Of a stretch of DNA of 64,000 nucleotides, positions 10,273 through 31,827 are shown in pieces. The notes beneath the pieces were generated by a model. The model had not been told where the DNA came from. It did no database searches and was given only the letters and a program-made list of their open reading frames with translations. The stretch is taken from the NCBI GenBank assembly GCA_001310555.1, contig BAXO01000008.1, forward strand, positions 20,643 through 84,642. The letters are read 5' to 3'. The DNA comes from Bacillus sp. JCM 19058. Lineage in GTDB: Bacteria; Bacillota; Bacilli; Bacillales_H; Bacillaceae_D. The position numbers and the translations under genes are program-made. Position 1 is the first letter of the stretch; each line of letters begins with the position of its first letter.

Positions 10273-10876
10273 ATGACAGAGCATTACTATTCCAGTAAAC
10301 CTAGCGTGCAAAGCGTAGAGCATACTTGGAAATTTCAGCTGAAAGGTCATTCGTTTGTATTTACGACGGATCGCGGTGTTTTTTTTCGAAAGGTGAAGTG
10401 GACTTTGGCAGCCGCTTACTCATTGATACCTTTGCCGCTCCGGAAGTTGCAGGGAATTTGCTTGATATCGGGTGCGGGTATGGGCGATCGGTTTAACGTT
10501 GGCCATTGATGATCCGGGGCGAACCGTTCATCTGATTGATATTAATGAGAGAGCTGTTCGTCTATGCGAGAAAAACGCAAGACAGAACAAAGTGGACAAC
10601 GTTGTTATTTATCAAAGTGACGGCTTTCAAAATGTTGAACAACAGAAATTTGCCGCGATCGTCACGAATCCGCCAATTCGTGCAGGTAAAAGCGTTGTTC
10701 ATGACATGTTAACTCATGCCTTCCACCACTTGTTGCCAGGCGGGGAGTTATGGACGGTCATTCAAAAGAAGCAAGGGCGCCTTCCGCACGAAAAAAAACT
10801 TGAGCAAACGTTTGGAAATGCTCAAGTTGTCGTAAAGAAAAAAAGGTTATTATATTTTATCGGCAAAAAAAATTGA
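10273..10876 (+). CDS. RsmC-like class I methyltransferase (YbxB family, four indels)
   Basis: Predicted rRNA (guanine-N2) methyltransferase located between rplL and rpoB as in B. subtilis ybxB. ATG 10273 gives MTEHYYSSKPSVQS. SAM motif I is LLDIGCGYGPIGL once a missing C near 10485 is restored, and the catalytic NPPIRAGK is intact. Other breaks: two extra T in the eight-T run 10379-10386 (GVFSKGEVDFG), a missing G near 10775 and an extra A in 10791-10798. The last two cancel, leaving a short scrambled segment (GRLPHE in place of GAPSAR). Repaired length 200 residues, the family norm. Confidence 0.88.
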
Positions 10877-11319
10877 CTGAAGGTTTATTTTGTGATATTG
10901 TTATTTAATGCGTATGACTGCCCTTTTTTTCAAGCAAATTTTTAGGCAAATGTCAAGCTAAGATCGGCTGAATAAAAAGGATAAAAATGGTTATACTGAA
11001 ATGAATCGAACGTTTGAACGATGAAATTGGTTTTTTTCAAAGCCATTTTTTCTTTTTGCAAGCTAGTTCTACCTCCAAGAATCGGCAAACTATAGGTGAA
11101 ATTACAAGGTGCAGAAGTCATGATTGCCAGATTACGAAGATAGCATAAACATGTAATCATTGTGGTGGCCGGATTGGAGAGCATATGGTTTTGTGAGGCA
11201 TATATATGCACGAAATCTATAAAAATGTTTCGTTTTTTTCATTGCTCATTAGTTTTTTTTGAGCGCTGAAACGACAAACTTTTTAGATACTATAACGTGA
11301 AATTTGAGGGGTGAATCAG
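10877..11319 (+). other. rpoB upstream region
   Basis: No convincing gene in either direction. AT-rich and full of short A and T runs. TACTATAAC around 11288 could be a -10 element but I find no matching -35. It probably holds the rpoB leader. Confidence 0.4.
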
Positions 11320-14860
<3,541 letters not shown>

Positions 14861-14962
14861 CAAGAGGTTTTGGGACTAGAATTCTGCATTCTAGTTCCTT
14901 GTCCCTCATTATACGCAAAGTGTTTGCAATGAGACACGGAAATCAAAAGGGAGGTTGGCCCC

Positions 14963-19441
<4,479 letters not shown>

Positions 19442-19465
19442 TAAATGTTGAAAGGAGGGGAAACA

Positions 19466-19936
19466 ATGCCTCGTAAAGGACCAGTCGCCCGTCGTGATGT
19501 ATTGCCGGATCCGATTTATAAATCTAAGCTTGTGACTCGCCTAATTAACCGAATTATGGTTGATGGAAAGCGTGGGATTGCACAAACGATTCTATATAAT
19601 GCGTTTGAACTTGTGAAAGAACGTAGCGGGAAAGATGCTATGGAAGTCTTTGATCAAGCATTGAAGAACATTATGCCTGTTCTTGAAGTAAAGGCTCGTC
19701 GTGTTGGTGGTGCAAACTATCAAGTTCCGATTGAAGTAAAGCCTGAGCGTCGTACGACTTTAGGACTTCGTTGGCTCGTCAGCTATGCTCGTCTTCGTGG
19801 TGAGAAAACGATGGAAGAGCGCTTAGCGAATGAAATTCTTGACGCAGCGAATAATACCGGTGCATCTGTGAAGAAGCGTGAAGATACACATAAAATGGCA
19901 GAAGCAAATAGAGCATTTGCTCACTACCGTTGGTAA
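19466..19936 (+). CDS. rpsG: 30S ribosomal protein S7
   Basis: Primary 16S rRNA binder that nucleates the small-subunit head. ATG 19466 after AAAGGAGGGG; 156 residues, intact. [18 protein letters not shown] and the C-terminal [15 protein letters not shown] are standard. Confidence 0.97.
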   Translation: MPRKGPVARRDVLPDPIYKSKLVTRLINRIMVDGKRGIAQTILYNAFELVKERSGKDAMEVFDQALKNIMPVLEVKARRVGGANYQVPIEVKPERRTTLGLRWLVSYARLRGEKTMEERLANEILDAANNTGASVKKREDTHKMAEANRAFAHYRW

Positions 19937-20047
19937 GATTGTCCTGACACGAAGTGAATCGGAGTGTAGAGATGATTTTCTACCTCTCGTCATTCGCTTG
20001 TGAATAAATTCATAACTAATTTGATGAATGAGGAAGGAGAAATAACC

Positions 20048-22124
20048 ATGGCAAGAGAATTCTCCTTAAAAGATACGCGTAACCTTGGAATTATGGCTCA
20101 TATCGATGCCGGTAAAACGACAACAACTGAGCGTATTCTTTACTACACAGGCCGTATCCATAAGATCGGTGAAACACATGAAGGTGCTTCGCAAATGGAC
20201 TGGATGGCGCAGGAGCAGGAGCGTGGAATCACGATTACTTCTGCTGCTACCACCGCCCAATGGAAAGACCACCGGATTAATATCATCGATACACCTGGAC
20301 ACGTGGACTTTACAGTAGAGGTAGAACGTTCCCTACGCGTATTGGATGGAGCTGTAGCGGTTCTTGATGCTCAATCCGGGGTTGAACCGCAAACAGAAAC
20401 TGTATGGCGTCAAGCGACAACTTATGGAGTGCCACGTGTTGTATTCGTCAATAAGATGGATAAAACCGGCGCAGACTTCCTATACTCAGTCGGTACGTTG
20501 CATGAACGTCTTCAAGCAAATGCCCACCCAATTCAACTACCAATCGGTGCGGAGGAGAACTTCGAGGGAATTATTGACCTCGTTGAAATGGTGGCCTATT
20601 TTTATGAAGATGACCTTGGTACTCGCACAGAAGCGAAAGACATTCCAGAGGAGTACAAGGAGCTTGCCGATGAACACCGTGAGAAGCTGGTTGAAGCAGT
20701 AGCCGAGCTTGATGAAGATTTAATGATGAAGTATTTGGAAGGCGAAGAGTTAACGAAGGAAGAATTGAAAGCTGCGATCCGTAAAGGAACCTGTAATGTT
20801 GAATTCTATCCAGTTCTTTGTGGCTCAGCTTCAAAAATAAAGGCGTCCAGTTAATGCTAGACGCAGTGATCGATTACCTGCCTTCTCCACTTGATGTTCC
20901 ACCGATTAAGGGTCAATTACCTGATTCGGAAGAAGAAGTGGTTCGTAAAGCTGGTGACGATCAACCATTTTCTGCTTTAGCCTTTAAAGTTATGACTGAT
21001 CCGTATGTCGGAAGGTTGACGTTCTTCCGCGTTTATTCTGGGACGCTTGATTCAGGCTCCTACGTGATGAATTCAACGAAAGAAAAGCGTGAACGCGTCG
21101 GTCGGATCCTGCAAATGCATGCCAACTCGCGTGAAGAGATCTCAACGGTTTATTCTGGCGATATTGCTGCTGCTGTTGGATTGAAGGAAACGACGACAGG
21201 TGATACACTTTGCGATGAAAAGAGTCTTGTTATTCTTGAATCGATGGAGTTTCCAGAGCCAGTTATCCACTTGTCCGTTGAGCCGAAGTCAAAAGCAGAT
21301 CAAGATAAAATGGGAATGGCGCTTGCCAAACTCGCTGAAGAAGATCCGACCTTTACTACCCATACAGACGAAGAAACTGGGCAAACGATTATTTCAGGAA
21401 TGGGTGAACTTCACCTTGATATTATCGTTGACGGATGAAGCGCGAATTTAAGGTTGAAGCCAATGTTGGTGCACCTCAAGTATCATATCGCGAAACGATT
21501 CGTCAGACTGCTCAAGTTGAAGGTAAATTTGTACGTCAATCGGGTGGTCGTGGACAATTTGGTCACGTTTGGATTGAGTTTTCTCCAAATGAGGAAGGCG
21601 CAGGCTTCGAATTTGAAAACAAGATCGTCGGTGGGGTTGTTCCACGCGAATATATTCCTTCCGTACAGGCTGGTGTTGAAGAAGCACTGAATAACGGTTT
21701 AATTGCCGGTTATCCTGTGATCGACGTGAAAGCGAAGCTTTACGATGGTTCTTACCACGATGTCGACTCCAGTGAAATGGCGTTTAAAATTGCCGCATCT
21801 ATGGCGCTGAAAAACGCTAAATCAAAGTGTAACCCAGTTCTGCTTGAGCCGCTCATGAAGGTAGAGGTTAATGTTCCTGAAGAGTATATGGGTGATGTCA
21901 TGGGTGATATTACGGCACGTCGCGGACGGGTTGAAGGCATGGAGGCGCGTGGAAATGCACAAGCGGTTAAAGCGTTTGTACCATTAGCTGAAATGTTTGG
22001 TTATGCAACATCTCTTCGTTCTCGCTCGCAAGGTCGCGGAACATATACGATGTTCTTTGATCACTACGAGGAAGTACCGAAAAGTGTAGCTGAAGAAATT
22101 ATTAAGAAGCAAACTGGCGAATAA
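20048..22124 (+). CDS. fusA: Elongation factor G (two frameshifts)
   Basis: Translocase GTPase. ATG 20048 after GAGGAAGGAG. G-domain motifs: [12 protein letters not shown] (P-loop), [18 protein letters not shown]. Breaks: a missing T at about 20830 ([16 protein letters not shown]) and a missing C at about 21432 ([19 protein letters not shown]). Repaired length 692 residues, exactly that of Bacillus EF-G. Domain IV/V sequence ([22 protein letters not shown]) follows. Confidence 0.96.
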
Positions 22125-22250
22125 TTTCTGAATGTAATTGTTTCATGTTTGAATTTGTTGTAAGCTAAGGAAGGTGCTATTCAAAAAAAGAGTTCACCTT
22201 TCTTATCCATAAAAATTTCTTAAATGTTTAATTAAGGGAGGAAATGAATC

Positions 22251-23440
22251 ATGGCTAAAGAAAAGTTTGATCGTTCCAAGACACATGCCAATATTGGTAC
22301 AATTGGACACGTTGACCATGGTAAAACAACGCTAACTGCAGCTATTACAACTGTACTTGCTAAGCGTTCTGGTAAAGGCGAAGCGATGGCTTATGACGCA
22401 ATTGATGGTGCTCCAGAAGAGCGTGAGCGTGGAATCACAATTTCTACTGCACACGTGGAGTACGAAACTGAGAATCGTCACTATGCTCACGTTGACTGCC
22501 TGGGCACGCTGACTATGTCAAAAATATGATCACTGGAGCTGCACAAATGGATGGTGGAATTCTTGTTGTGTCTGCTGCTGATGGTCCGATGCCACAAACT
22601 CGTGAGCACATCCTTCTATCTCGTAACGTTGGTGTACCAGCGCTTGTCGTATTCTTGAACAAATGCGACATGGTTGATGATGAAGAGTTGCTTGAGCTTG
22701 TAGAAATGGAAGTTCGCGACCTACTTTCTGAGTACGACTTCCCTGGCGATGACGTCCCTGTTATTCAAGGTTCAGCTCTTAAAGCACTTGAAGGTGACGA
22801 AGCCTACGAAGACAAAATTCTTGAATTGATGGCTGCTGTAGATGAATACATTCCTACGCCAGAGCGTGATACTGAAAAGCCATTCATGATGCCGGTTGAG
22901 GATGTTTTCTCAATCACTGGTCGTGGAACAGTTGCAACTGGCCGTGTTGAGCGTGGACAGCTGAATGTCGGTGATGTTATTGATATCATCGGTTTGGCAG
23001 ATGAAGCTAAATCGACGACTGTTACCGGGGTTGAAATGTTCCGTAAGCTTCTTGACTATGCAGAAGCTGGTGATAACATCGGTGCCCTTCTTCGTGGAGT
23101 AGGCCGTGAGGATGTACAGCGTGGACAGGTTCTTGCTAAGCCTGGAACAATTACACCTCATACAAATTTCAAAGCTGAAGTTTATGTTCTTTCAAAAGAA
23201 GAAGGTGGACGCCATACCCCTTTCTTTTCTAACTACCGTCCTCAGTTCTACTTCCGTACAACTGACGTAACTGGAATCATTCAGCTTCCAGATGGCGTAG
23301 AGATGGTTATGCCTGGCGATAACATCGAAATGACAGTTGAGCTCATTTCACCGATCGCGATTGAAGAAGGAACTCGCTTCTCGATTCGTGAAGGCGGACG
23401 TACTGTTGGTTCTGGTGTTGTAGCTACAATCACTAAGTAA
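22251..23440 (+). CDS. tuf: Elongation factor Tu (one frameshift)
   Basis: Delivers aminoacyl-tRNA. ATG 22251 after AGGGAGGAAATG. P-loop [10 protein letters not shown] and NKCD are intact. A missing C at 22499-22500 breaks the switch II motif [11 protein letters not shown]. Repaired length 396. Followed by a strong terminator, so it closes the str operon. Confidence 0.97.
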
Positions 23441-23458
23441 GAACAGACGATTAAAGAA

Positions 23459-23495
23459 GAGCTTGCCGTGCTTTTATCGACGGCAGGCTCTTTTT
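23459..23495 (+). terminator. Terminator after tuf
   Basis: Stem GAGCTTGCCGT / ACGGCAGGCTC (one G-T pair) around GCTTTTATCG, followed by TTTTT. Confidence 0.9.
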
Positions 23496-23538
23496 GAACT
23501 TGTAAAGGGCGGTCATGAAGTTTTTCTCATAAAACAGC

Positions 23539-23567
23539 TTGCAATGGAGCGGTGGCTTCTTTATAAT
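23539..23567 (+). promoter_or_regulatory. Upstream promoter of the S10 operon
   Basis: TTGCAA (23539-23544), 17-base spacer, TATAAT (23562-23567). Confidence 0.6.
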
Positions 23568-23597
23568 GGTATGCGTGTGCCAACTTTCAAATTTTAC

Positions 23598-23626
23598 TTG
23601 ATTTAGGTAATGAATCTATGTATAAT
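23598..23626 (+). promoter_or_regulatory. Second promoter of the S10 operon
   Basis: TTGATT (23598-23603), 17-base spacer, TATAAT (23621-23626). Lies nearer rpsJ than the other candidate; either or both may be used. Confidence 0.6.
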
Positions 23627-23639
23627 GTTGAATGTTGGT

Positions 23640-23745
23640 CATTGACAGCGTTGATGCGGAAGGTTGCTGACACACCCGGCCCCTTTGCCATGGCGGGGTG
23701 GAGGAAATTTTCGCGGAGTATGTCTGTTTATCAAAATGGACGAAA
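23640..23745 (+). promoter_or_regulatory. Probable S10-operon leader RNA element
   Basis: GATGCGGAAGGTTGCTGACAC followed by ACCCGGCCCCTTTGCC, ATGGCGGGGTGG and TTTTCGCGGAGTATGTC. This resembles the structured leader I know before rpsJ in Bacillus. The CACCC / GGGTG pairing and the GC-rich block stand out from the AT-rich surroundings. No terminator follows. Assignment rests on memory of related leaders. Confidence 0.5.
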
Positions 23746-23759
23746 AAGGAGGGGCTTAA

Positions 23760-24068
<309 letters not shown>

Positions 24069-24165
24069 GTCTTAAACAGTAATAGATACCTGAAAGATTC
24101 AACGATTGGATTTGCAGGTAGAAATGGCAAATAAATAATTTTAGATTTATTAGGAGGTGTAACGG

Positions 24166-24795
24166 ATGACCAAAGGAATCTTAGGAAGAAAAATCGGTAT
24201 GACCCAGGTTTTTGCTGATAATGGTGATGTCATCCCAGTGACAGTAATCGAAGCTGAACCTAACGTAGTGTTGCAAAAGAAAACGGTAGAATCTGATGGG
24301 TATGAGGCGATTCAATTAGGCTTTGCCGATCAGAAGAAAGCAAACAGCAATAAGCCAGCCGAAGGACATGCCACAAAAGCTAATACGACTCCTAAGCGCT
24401 TCATCAAGGAAATCCGTGGAGAAGAGCTTGGTGAGATTGAAGTAGGCCAAGAAATCAAGGTAGATACATTCGCTGAAGGCGACGTTATAGATGTAACAGG
24501 AACGTCCAAAGGGAAAGGCTTCCAAGGTGCGATTAAGCGCCACAACCAATCCCGTGGACCAATGAGTCACGGTTCCCGCTACCATCGAGGACCTGGTTCA
24601 ATGGGGCCTGTCGCTCCAAACCGGGTTTTTAAAGGGAAGCTTCTTCCTGGTCGCATGGGCGGCGAGCAAGTGACGATTCAAAACCTTGAAATTGTTAAAG
24701 TTGATACTGAGCGTAACCTTCTTTTAGTGAAGGGGAATATTCCTGGAGCAAAGAAAAGCTACGTTACGATTCAAAGCGCGATTAAAGCGAAATAA
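24166..24795 (+). CDS. rplC: 50S ribosomal protein L3
   Basis: Early assembly protein reaching the peptidyl-transferase centre. ATG 24166 after TTAGGAGGTG; 209 residues, intact. [15 protein letters not shown] and [19 protein letters not shown] are standard. Confidence 0.97.
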   Translation: MTKGILGRKIGMTQVFADNGDVIPVTVIEAEPNVVLQKKTVESDGYEAIQLGFADQKKANSNKPAEGHATKANTTPKRFIKEIRGEELGEIEVGQEIKVDTFAEGDVIDVTGTSKGKGFQGAIKRHNQSRGPMSHGSRYHRGPGSMGPVAPNRVFKGKLLPGRMGGEQVTIQNLEIVKVDTERNLLLVKGNIPGAKKSYVTIQSAIKAK

Positions 24796-24820
24796 ACAGT
24801 CATAGAAAGGAGGACTTATC

Positions 24821-25443
24821 ATGCCGAAAGTAGCATTATTCAACCAATCGGGCTCTCAGGTAGGAGATATTGAGCTATCTGAATCCGTATTTGGTATTGA
24901 GCCAAATAAAAGTGTGCTTCATGATGCTGTTGTGATGCAGCAAGCATCGCTTCGCCAAGGTACACATAAAACAAAAGAACGTTCGGAAGTTCGTGGCGGC
25001 GGCCGCAAGCATGGCGTCAAAAAGGTACGGGTAAAGCGCGTCAAGGCTCGATCCGTTCACCACAATGGGTAGGCGGTGGGATTGTTTTCGGTCCGACTCC
25101 GCGTAGCTACAGCTACAAGTTCCCGAAAAAAGTACGTCGGTTAGCGATTAAATCTGCGCTTTCTAGCAAAGCCAAAGCAAATGAAATTGTTGTATTGGAA
25201 GATTTACAGCTAGAAGCGATCAAAACGAAGGACATGGTATCGATTCTTACCGGATTGTCTGTCGAACGAAAAGCACTTGTCGTTACTGCAGACTACAATG
25301 AAACGGTTGCCTTATCCGCTCGTAATATTCCAGGTGTCACATTTGTAACTGCCAACGGTGTCAGCGTTCTCGATCTGCTGAAGCATGATCAGCTGATCAT
25401 AACAAAAGAAGCCGTTGCAAAAGTAGAGGAGGTGCTTGCGTAA
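24821..25443 (+). CDS. rplD: 50S ribosomal protein L4 (one frameshift)
   Basis: Lines the nascent-peptide exit tunnel. ATG 24821 after GAAAGGAGG. A missing C at 25010 (CGCAAGCATGG for CGCAAGCCATGG) breaks the tunnel loop [19 protein letters not shown]; after repair 207 residues. The stop overlaps the rplW start as TAATG. Confidence 0.96.
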
Positions 25444-25733
25444 TGTCAAACGCTCGTGATATCATTAAGCGCCCCGTCATTACAGAACGTTCTACTGATC
25501 TAATGACTGATAAAAAGTATACGTTCGAAGTAGATGTACGTGCTAATAAAACGCAAATCAAAGATGCGGTAGAAGAGATCTTTGAAGTGAAGGTTTCAAA
25601 TGTAAATACGATGAACTATAAAGGAAAGGCCAAGCGTTTTGGTCGTTACACGGGCTTTACCGCCCGTCGTAAGAAAGCAATTGTTACATTGACGCCTGAG
25701 AGCAAAGAACTCGAGTTCTTTGACGGTGTCTAA
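25443..25733 (+). CDS. rplW: 50S ribosomal protein L23
   Basis: Sits at the tunnel exit and docks trigger factor and SRP. Begins within the rplD stop (TAATG), so likely coupled; 96 residues, intact, with [17 protein letters not shown] and [15 protein letters not shown]. Confidence 0.96.
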   Translation: MSNARDIIKRPVITERSTDLMTDKKYTFEVDVRANKTQIKDAVEEIFEVKVSNVNTMNYKGKAKRFGRYTGFTARRKKAIVTLTPESKELEFFDGV

Positions 25734-25760
25734 GTTTAACAGAGAAGGAGGGAACTAAAC

Positions 25761-26593
25761 ATGCCGATTAAAAAAATATAAACCGACAAGTGCAGGTCGT
25801 CGTAACATGTCTGTATCGGATTTTGCCGAGATTACGACTGACAAACCAGAAAAATCATTGCTTGCTCCATTGCATAAAAAAGGCGGTCGTAACAACCAAG
25901 GGAGACTGACTGTCCGTCACCAAGGCGGCGGCCATAAACGTCAGTATCGTGTCATTGATTTCAAGCGGACTAAAGATGGGATTCCAGGGCGCGTTGCTAC
26001 GATTGAGTACGATCCGAATCGTTCAGCAAACATTGCACTAATCCATTATGTAGATGGTGAAAAGCGTTACATTCTAGCACCAAAAGGTCTAACAGTGGGT
26101 ATGATGATTGAATCTGGCGAGAAGGCGGACATTAAAGTTGGAAATGCGCTTCCGTTGAAAAATATGCCTGTTGGTAGCGTTATTCATAATATTGAAATGA
26201 GACCAGGTAAAGGTGGACAGCTCGTTCGTTCAGCCGGAACGGAAGCACAGCTGCTAGCCAAAGAAGGAGACTACGTTCTCGTACGGTTGAATTCTGGCGA
26301 AACGCGCTACATTCTTGCTACGTGTCGAGCAACGATCGGTCAAGTTGGTAACATTGAGCATGAGCTTGTCGATATTGGTAAAGCGGGCCGTTCCCGTTGG
26401 CTAGGCAAGCGTCCGACGGTTCGTGGCTCAGTAATGAACCCGAATGATCACCCACACGGTGGTGGAGAAGGTCGTGCACCGATTGGCCGTAAATCACCAA
26501 TGTCACCGTGGGGGAAACCAACGCTCGGTTACAAAACACGGAAGAAGAACAAGCCATCTGATCAGTACATTGTACGTCGTCGTAAAAAAATAA
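25761..26593 (+). CDS. rplB: 50S ribosomal protein L2 (two indels)
   Basis: Large-subunit protein near the peptidyl-transferase centre. ATG 25761 after GAAGGAGGG gives [15 protein letters not shown] after reducing the seven-A run 25770-25776 to six. At the 3' end a second seven-A run (26584-26590) hides the true TAA at 26591-26593 (RRRKK stop); as shown, a false 26-residue tail runs into rpsS. The functional loop [19 protein letters not shown] is intact. Repaired length 276. Confidence 0.96.
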
Positions 26594-26654
26594 CGAGATT
26601 AGCTGCGGTTCTAAGCGTTAGAGCCGTGGGCCAATCGCGAAGGGAGGTTTTCGC

Positions 26655-26933
26655 ATGGGTCGTAGCTTGAAAAAAGGACCTTTTGCCGATGAACACTTAA
26701 TTAAAAAGGTAGAAGCAATGGGCGATAGTGACAACAAACGTGTAATCAAAACATGGTCTCGTCGTTCTACGATTTTCCCTGAATTTATCGGTCACACTAT
26801 TGCTGTCTATGACGGTCGTAAGCACGTGCCGGTTTACATTTCAGAAGATATGGTCGGTCACAAGCTTGGTGAATTTGCACCTAGCCGTACGTACAAAGGC
26901 CATGCTGCTGATGATAGGAAAACAAGACGTTAA
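26655..26933 (+). CDS. rpsS: 30S ribosomal protein S19
   Basis: Head protein contacting the L5 bridge. ATG 26655 after GAAGGGAGG; 92 residues, intact: [19 protein letters not shown] and [17 protein letters not shown]. Contains a six-A run read correctly. Confidence 0.97.
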   Translation: MGRSLKKGPFADEHLIKKVEAMGDSDNKRVIKTWSRRSTIFPEFIGHTIAVYDGRKHVPVYISEDMVGHKLGEFAPSRTYKGHAADDRKTRR

Positions 26934-26959
26934 GGTGAGTAAGAGAGGAGGTCCTAGTC

Positions 26960-27302
26960 ATGCAAGCTAAAGCTGTAGCAAAACAAGTGCGTATTGCTCC
27001 TCGTAAAGTGCGCCTAGTTGTTGACTTGATTCGCGGCAAACAGGTCGGTGAGGCAATTGCGATTCTACGTCATACGCCTAAGTCCGCATCTCCTGTAGTA
27101 GAGAAGCTATTGAACTCTGCCGTTGCGAATGCGGAGCACAACTATGAAATGGAGCCAAATAATCTAGTAATTAGTGAAGCCTTCGTCGATGAAGGTGTTA
27201 CGCTGAAACGCTTCCGTCCAAGAGCGATGGGACGTGGAAGTCGAATTAACAAACGTACGAGTCATATTACACTCGTTGTAACAGAAAAAAAAGGAGGGAT
27301 AG
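26960..27302 (+). CDS. rplV: 50S ribosomal protein L22 (one indel at 3' end)
   Basis: Exit-tunnel protein. ATG 26960 after AGAGGAGG. The end ...[12 protein letters not shown] stops at TAG 27300-27302 if the eight-A run 27285-27292 is seven, giving the Bacillus length of 113; as shown a false tail overlaps rpsC. The restored stop is three bases before the rpsC start. Confidence 0.95.
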
Positions 27303-27305
27303 CGC

Positions 27306-28390
<1,085 letters not shown>

Positions 28391-28401
<11 letters not shown>

Positions 28402-28596
28402 TGAGCTACGTAATTTAACCACTGCAGAAATAGAACAAAAAAAACCAAGTCGCTAAAGGAAGAGTTGTTTAATCTGCGCTTTCAGCTAGCGACAGGTCAA
28501 TTGGATAACCCAACACGGATTCGCGAAGTTCGGAAAGCCATAGCTCGTGCAAAAACCGTTTTGCGCGAACGTGAGCTCGGAATCCAAAACGTCTAA
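28391..28596 (+). CDS. rpmC: 50S ribosomal protein L29 (one indel)
   Basis: Tunnel-exit protein, 67 residues after repair. ATG 28391 inside the rplP end, product [16 protein letters not shown]. The eight-A run 28437-28444 should be six to continue [20 protein letters not shown]. Short and broken, so easily missed. Confidence 0.93.
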
Positions 28597-28608
28597 AAGG
28601 AGGTTTAA

Positions 28609-28873
<265 letters not shown>

Positions 28874-28908
28874 TAGATTTTTTTTGATTTGAAGGGAGGT
28901 AAGCTCGC

Positions 28909-29278
28909 ATGATTCAGCAGGAAACCCGCTTAAAAGTTGCTGATAACTCGGGAGCTCGTGAAGTCCTGTGTATTAAAGTGTTAGGTGGATCTGGGCGCAA
29001 GACAGCGAACATTGGAGATTTGATTGTTTGCTCGGTGAAAAAAAGCAACACCAGGTGGCGTTGTCAAGAAAGGTGAAGTCGTTAAGGCTGTTATCGTTCG
29101 TTCAAAAAGCGGCTCTCGCCGAAATGACGGTTCGTACATTAAGTTTGACGAAAACGCCGCTGTTATCGTTCGCGATGACAAGAGTCCTCGTGGTACTCGT
29201 ATTTTCGGTCCGGTAGCACGTGAGCTTCGTGACAATCAGTTCATGAAAATTGTATCTCTTGCTCCAGAAGTTCTTTAA
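28909..29278 (+). CDS. rplN: 50S ribosomal protein L14 (one frameshift)
   Basis: Interface protein. ATG 28909 after GAAGGGAGG. Seven A at 29038-29044 for six breaks [20 protein letters not shown]. Repaired length 122. N-terminal [19 protein letters not shown] is diagnostic. Confidence 0.96.
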
Positions 29279-29316
29279 TAGATGAAATTGCTATGCCCTG
29301 TCAAGGAGGTGCGAAC

Positions 29317-29637
29317 ATGGCCAAAATGCATGTTAAAAAAGGTGACACAGTAAAGGTCATCTCTGGAAAAGACAAAGGGAAAGAGGGCGTTATTTTAGAA
29401 TCATTCCCAAAGAAAAGCCGCGTTCTTGTTGAAGGCGTCAATATGGTGAAGAAGCACGCAAAGCCATCTCAGGATAATCCTCAAGGTGGAATTTTGAATC
29501 AGGAAGCGCCGATTCATTCTTCAAATGTAATGCCTATCGATCCGAAAACAAAAGAGCCTACACGAGTAGGTCATACAGAAGAAAAAGGTAAGAAAGTACG
29601 GATTGCGAAAAAATCTGGCGAAGTGTTGGATAAGTAG
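29317..29637 (+). CDS. rplX: 50S ribosomal protein L24
   Basis: Assembly initiator with a KOW motif ([14 protein letters not shown]). ATG 29317 after TCAAGGAGG; 106 residues, intact. Its two six-A runs are read correctly, showing the A-run errors are not universal. Confidence 0.96.
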   Translation: MAKMHVKKGDTVKVISGKDKGKEGVILESFPKKSRVLVEGVNMVKKHAKPSQDNPQGGILNQEAPIHSSNVMPIDPKTKEPTRVGHTEEKGKKVRIAKKSGEVLDK

Positions 29638-29665
29638 TCGGTGAACCGGAAGGAGGTCAAATCGA

Positions 29666-30418
<753 letters not shown>

Positions 30419-30448
30419 GCCCCAAGAACGGGAAGGAGGTAAACATAA

Positions 30449-30847
30449 ATGGTCATGACAGATCCAATTGCAGATATGCTGACACGTATTCGCAATGCAA
30501 ACACTGTTCGTCACGAGAAGCTGGAATTGCCTGCTTCAAAGGTAAAGAAGGAAATTGCCGAAATATTAAAGGGCGAAGGCTTTATTCGCGATTATGAATA
30601 CATCGAAGACAATAAGCAAGGTGTGATTCGCATCTTTTTGAAATATAGTAGCAACAATGAGCGAGTAATTACAGGATTAAAGCGAATCAGTAAGCCTGGA
30701 CTCCGTGTGTATGCCAAAGCAAGCGAACTTCCACGCGTTTTAGGTGGTCTTGGAATCGCGCTTGTGTCAACATCAAAAGGAGTAATGACGGATAAGGACG
30801 CACGCTCGCAGCAGGTCGGCGGAGAAGTATTAGCGTACGTTTGGTAA
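30449..30847 (+). CDS. rpsH: 30S ribosomal protein S8
   Basis: 16S rRNA central-domain organiser. ATG 30449 after GAAGGAGG; 132 residues, intact. [15 protein letters not shown] at the start and [15 protein letters not shown] at the end are standard. A slightly later ATG (30455) would also fit. Confidence 0.96.
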   Translation: MVMTDPIADMLTRIRNANTVRHEKLELPASKVKKEIAEILKGEGFIRDYEYIEDNKQGVIRIFLKYSSNNERVITGLKRISKPGLRVYAKASELPRVLGGLGIALVSTSKGVMTDKDARSQQVGGEVLAYVW

Positions 30848-30879
30848 GCATTTCGTGAAATGAACGGAGGTGGACAATA

Positions 30880-31416
30880 ATGTCACGTATCGGAATTAAA
30901 CCAATCGAGGTTCCTGCTGGTGTGACAACTACATTAGACGGAACATTGATTACAGTGAAAGGGCCTAAAGGTGAGTTAAAACGGAACCTTCACTCAGATA
31001 TGAAAATCAACATCGAAGAAAACCAGATTACGGTTGAGCGACCTTCTGATAATAAAGAGCATCGCGCGCTTCACGGCACGACGCGAAGCCTGATTAACAA
31101 TATGGTTGAAGGTGTTACGAAAGGCTTCGAACGAGGATTAGAGTTAATAGGTGTCGGTTATCGTGCCTCGAAGTCCGGGCAGAAGCTAGTTTTGAACGTC
31201 GGCTATTCTCATCCAGTAGAAATCGTTCCTGAGCAAGGAATTGAAATCGACGTTCCATCTAATACCAAGGTCGTTGTCAAAGGTATTGATAAAGAGCGTG
31301 TAGGCGCCGCAGCTTCAAACATCCGTTCAGTTCGTCTTCCTGAGCCTTATAAAGGAAAAGGGATTCGTTATGAAGGAGAATATGTGCGTCGTAAAGAAGG
31401 TAAGACTGGTAAATAA
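30880..31416 (+). CDS. rplF: 50S ribosomal protein L6
   Basis: Near the factor-binding site. ATG 30880 after GGAGG; 178 residues, intact. [15 protein letters not shown] and [20 protein letters not shown] are diagnostic. Confidence 0.97.
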   Translation: MSRIGIKPIEVPAGVTTTLDGTLITVKGPKGELKRNLHSDMKINIEENQITVERPSDNKEHRALHGTTRSLINNMVEGVTKGFERGLELIGVGYRASKSGQKLVLNVGYSHPVEIVPEQGIEIDVPSNTKVVVKGIDKERVGAAASNIRSVRLPEPYKGKGIRYEGEYVRRKEGKTGK

Positions 31417-31443
31417 TCATTAAGTGGAAAGGAATGACGTTCA

Positions 31444-31806
31444 ATGATTACGAAGCCTAACAAAAATGTGGCGCGTAAGAAAAGGCATGCTCACGTTCGA
31501 CGGGCAATTACGGGAACACCTGAACGTCCGCGTCTTAACGTTTTCCGTTCATCAAAGCACATTTATGCTCAGCTCATTGATGATGTAAATGGCGTCACTC
31601 TGGCTACAGCTTCTTCTTTGGATAAAGAGCTTGATATTACTAATGGCGGTAACAAAGAAGCAGCAAAACAAGTCGGAGAGCTTGTGGCAAAGCGTGCAGT
31701 AGAAAACGGACATAAAGTCGTTGTGTTTGACCGCGGCGGATACATTTATCATGGACGTGTAGCAGCACTCGCAGAGGCAGCTCGCGAAGCTGGCCTGCAA
31801 TTTTAA
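31444..31806 (+). CDS. rplR: 50S ribosomal protein L18
   Basis: 5S rRNA-binding protein. ATG 31444 after GGAAAGGAATG; 120 residues, intact, with [16 protein letters not shown] and [20 protein letters not shown]. Confidence 0.97.
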   Translation: MITKPNKNVARKKRHAHVRRAITGTPERPRLNVFRSSKHIYAQLIDDVNGVTLATASSLDKELDITNGGNKEAAKQVGELVAKRAVENGHKVVVFDRGGYIYHGRVAALAEAAREAGLQF

Positions 31807-31827
31807 AGAACAAAGGAGGGAAAACGA

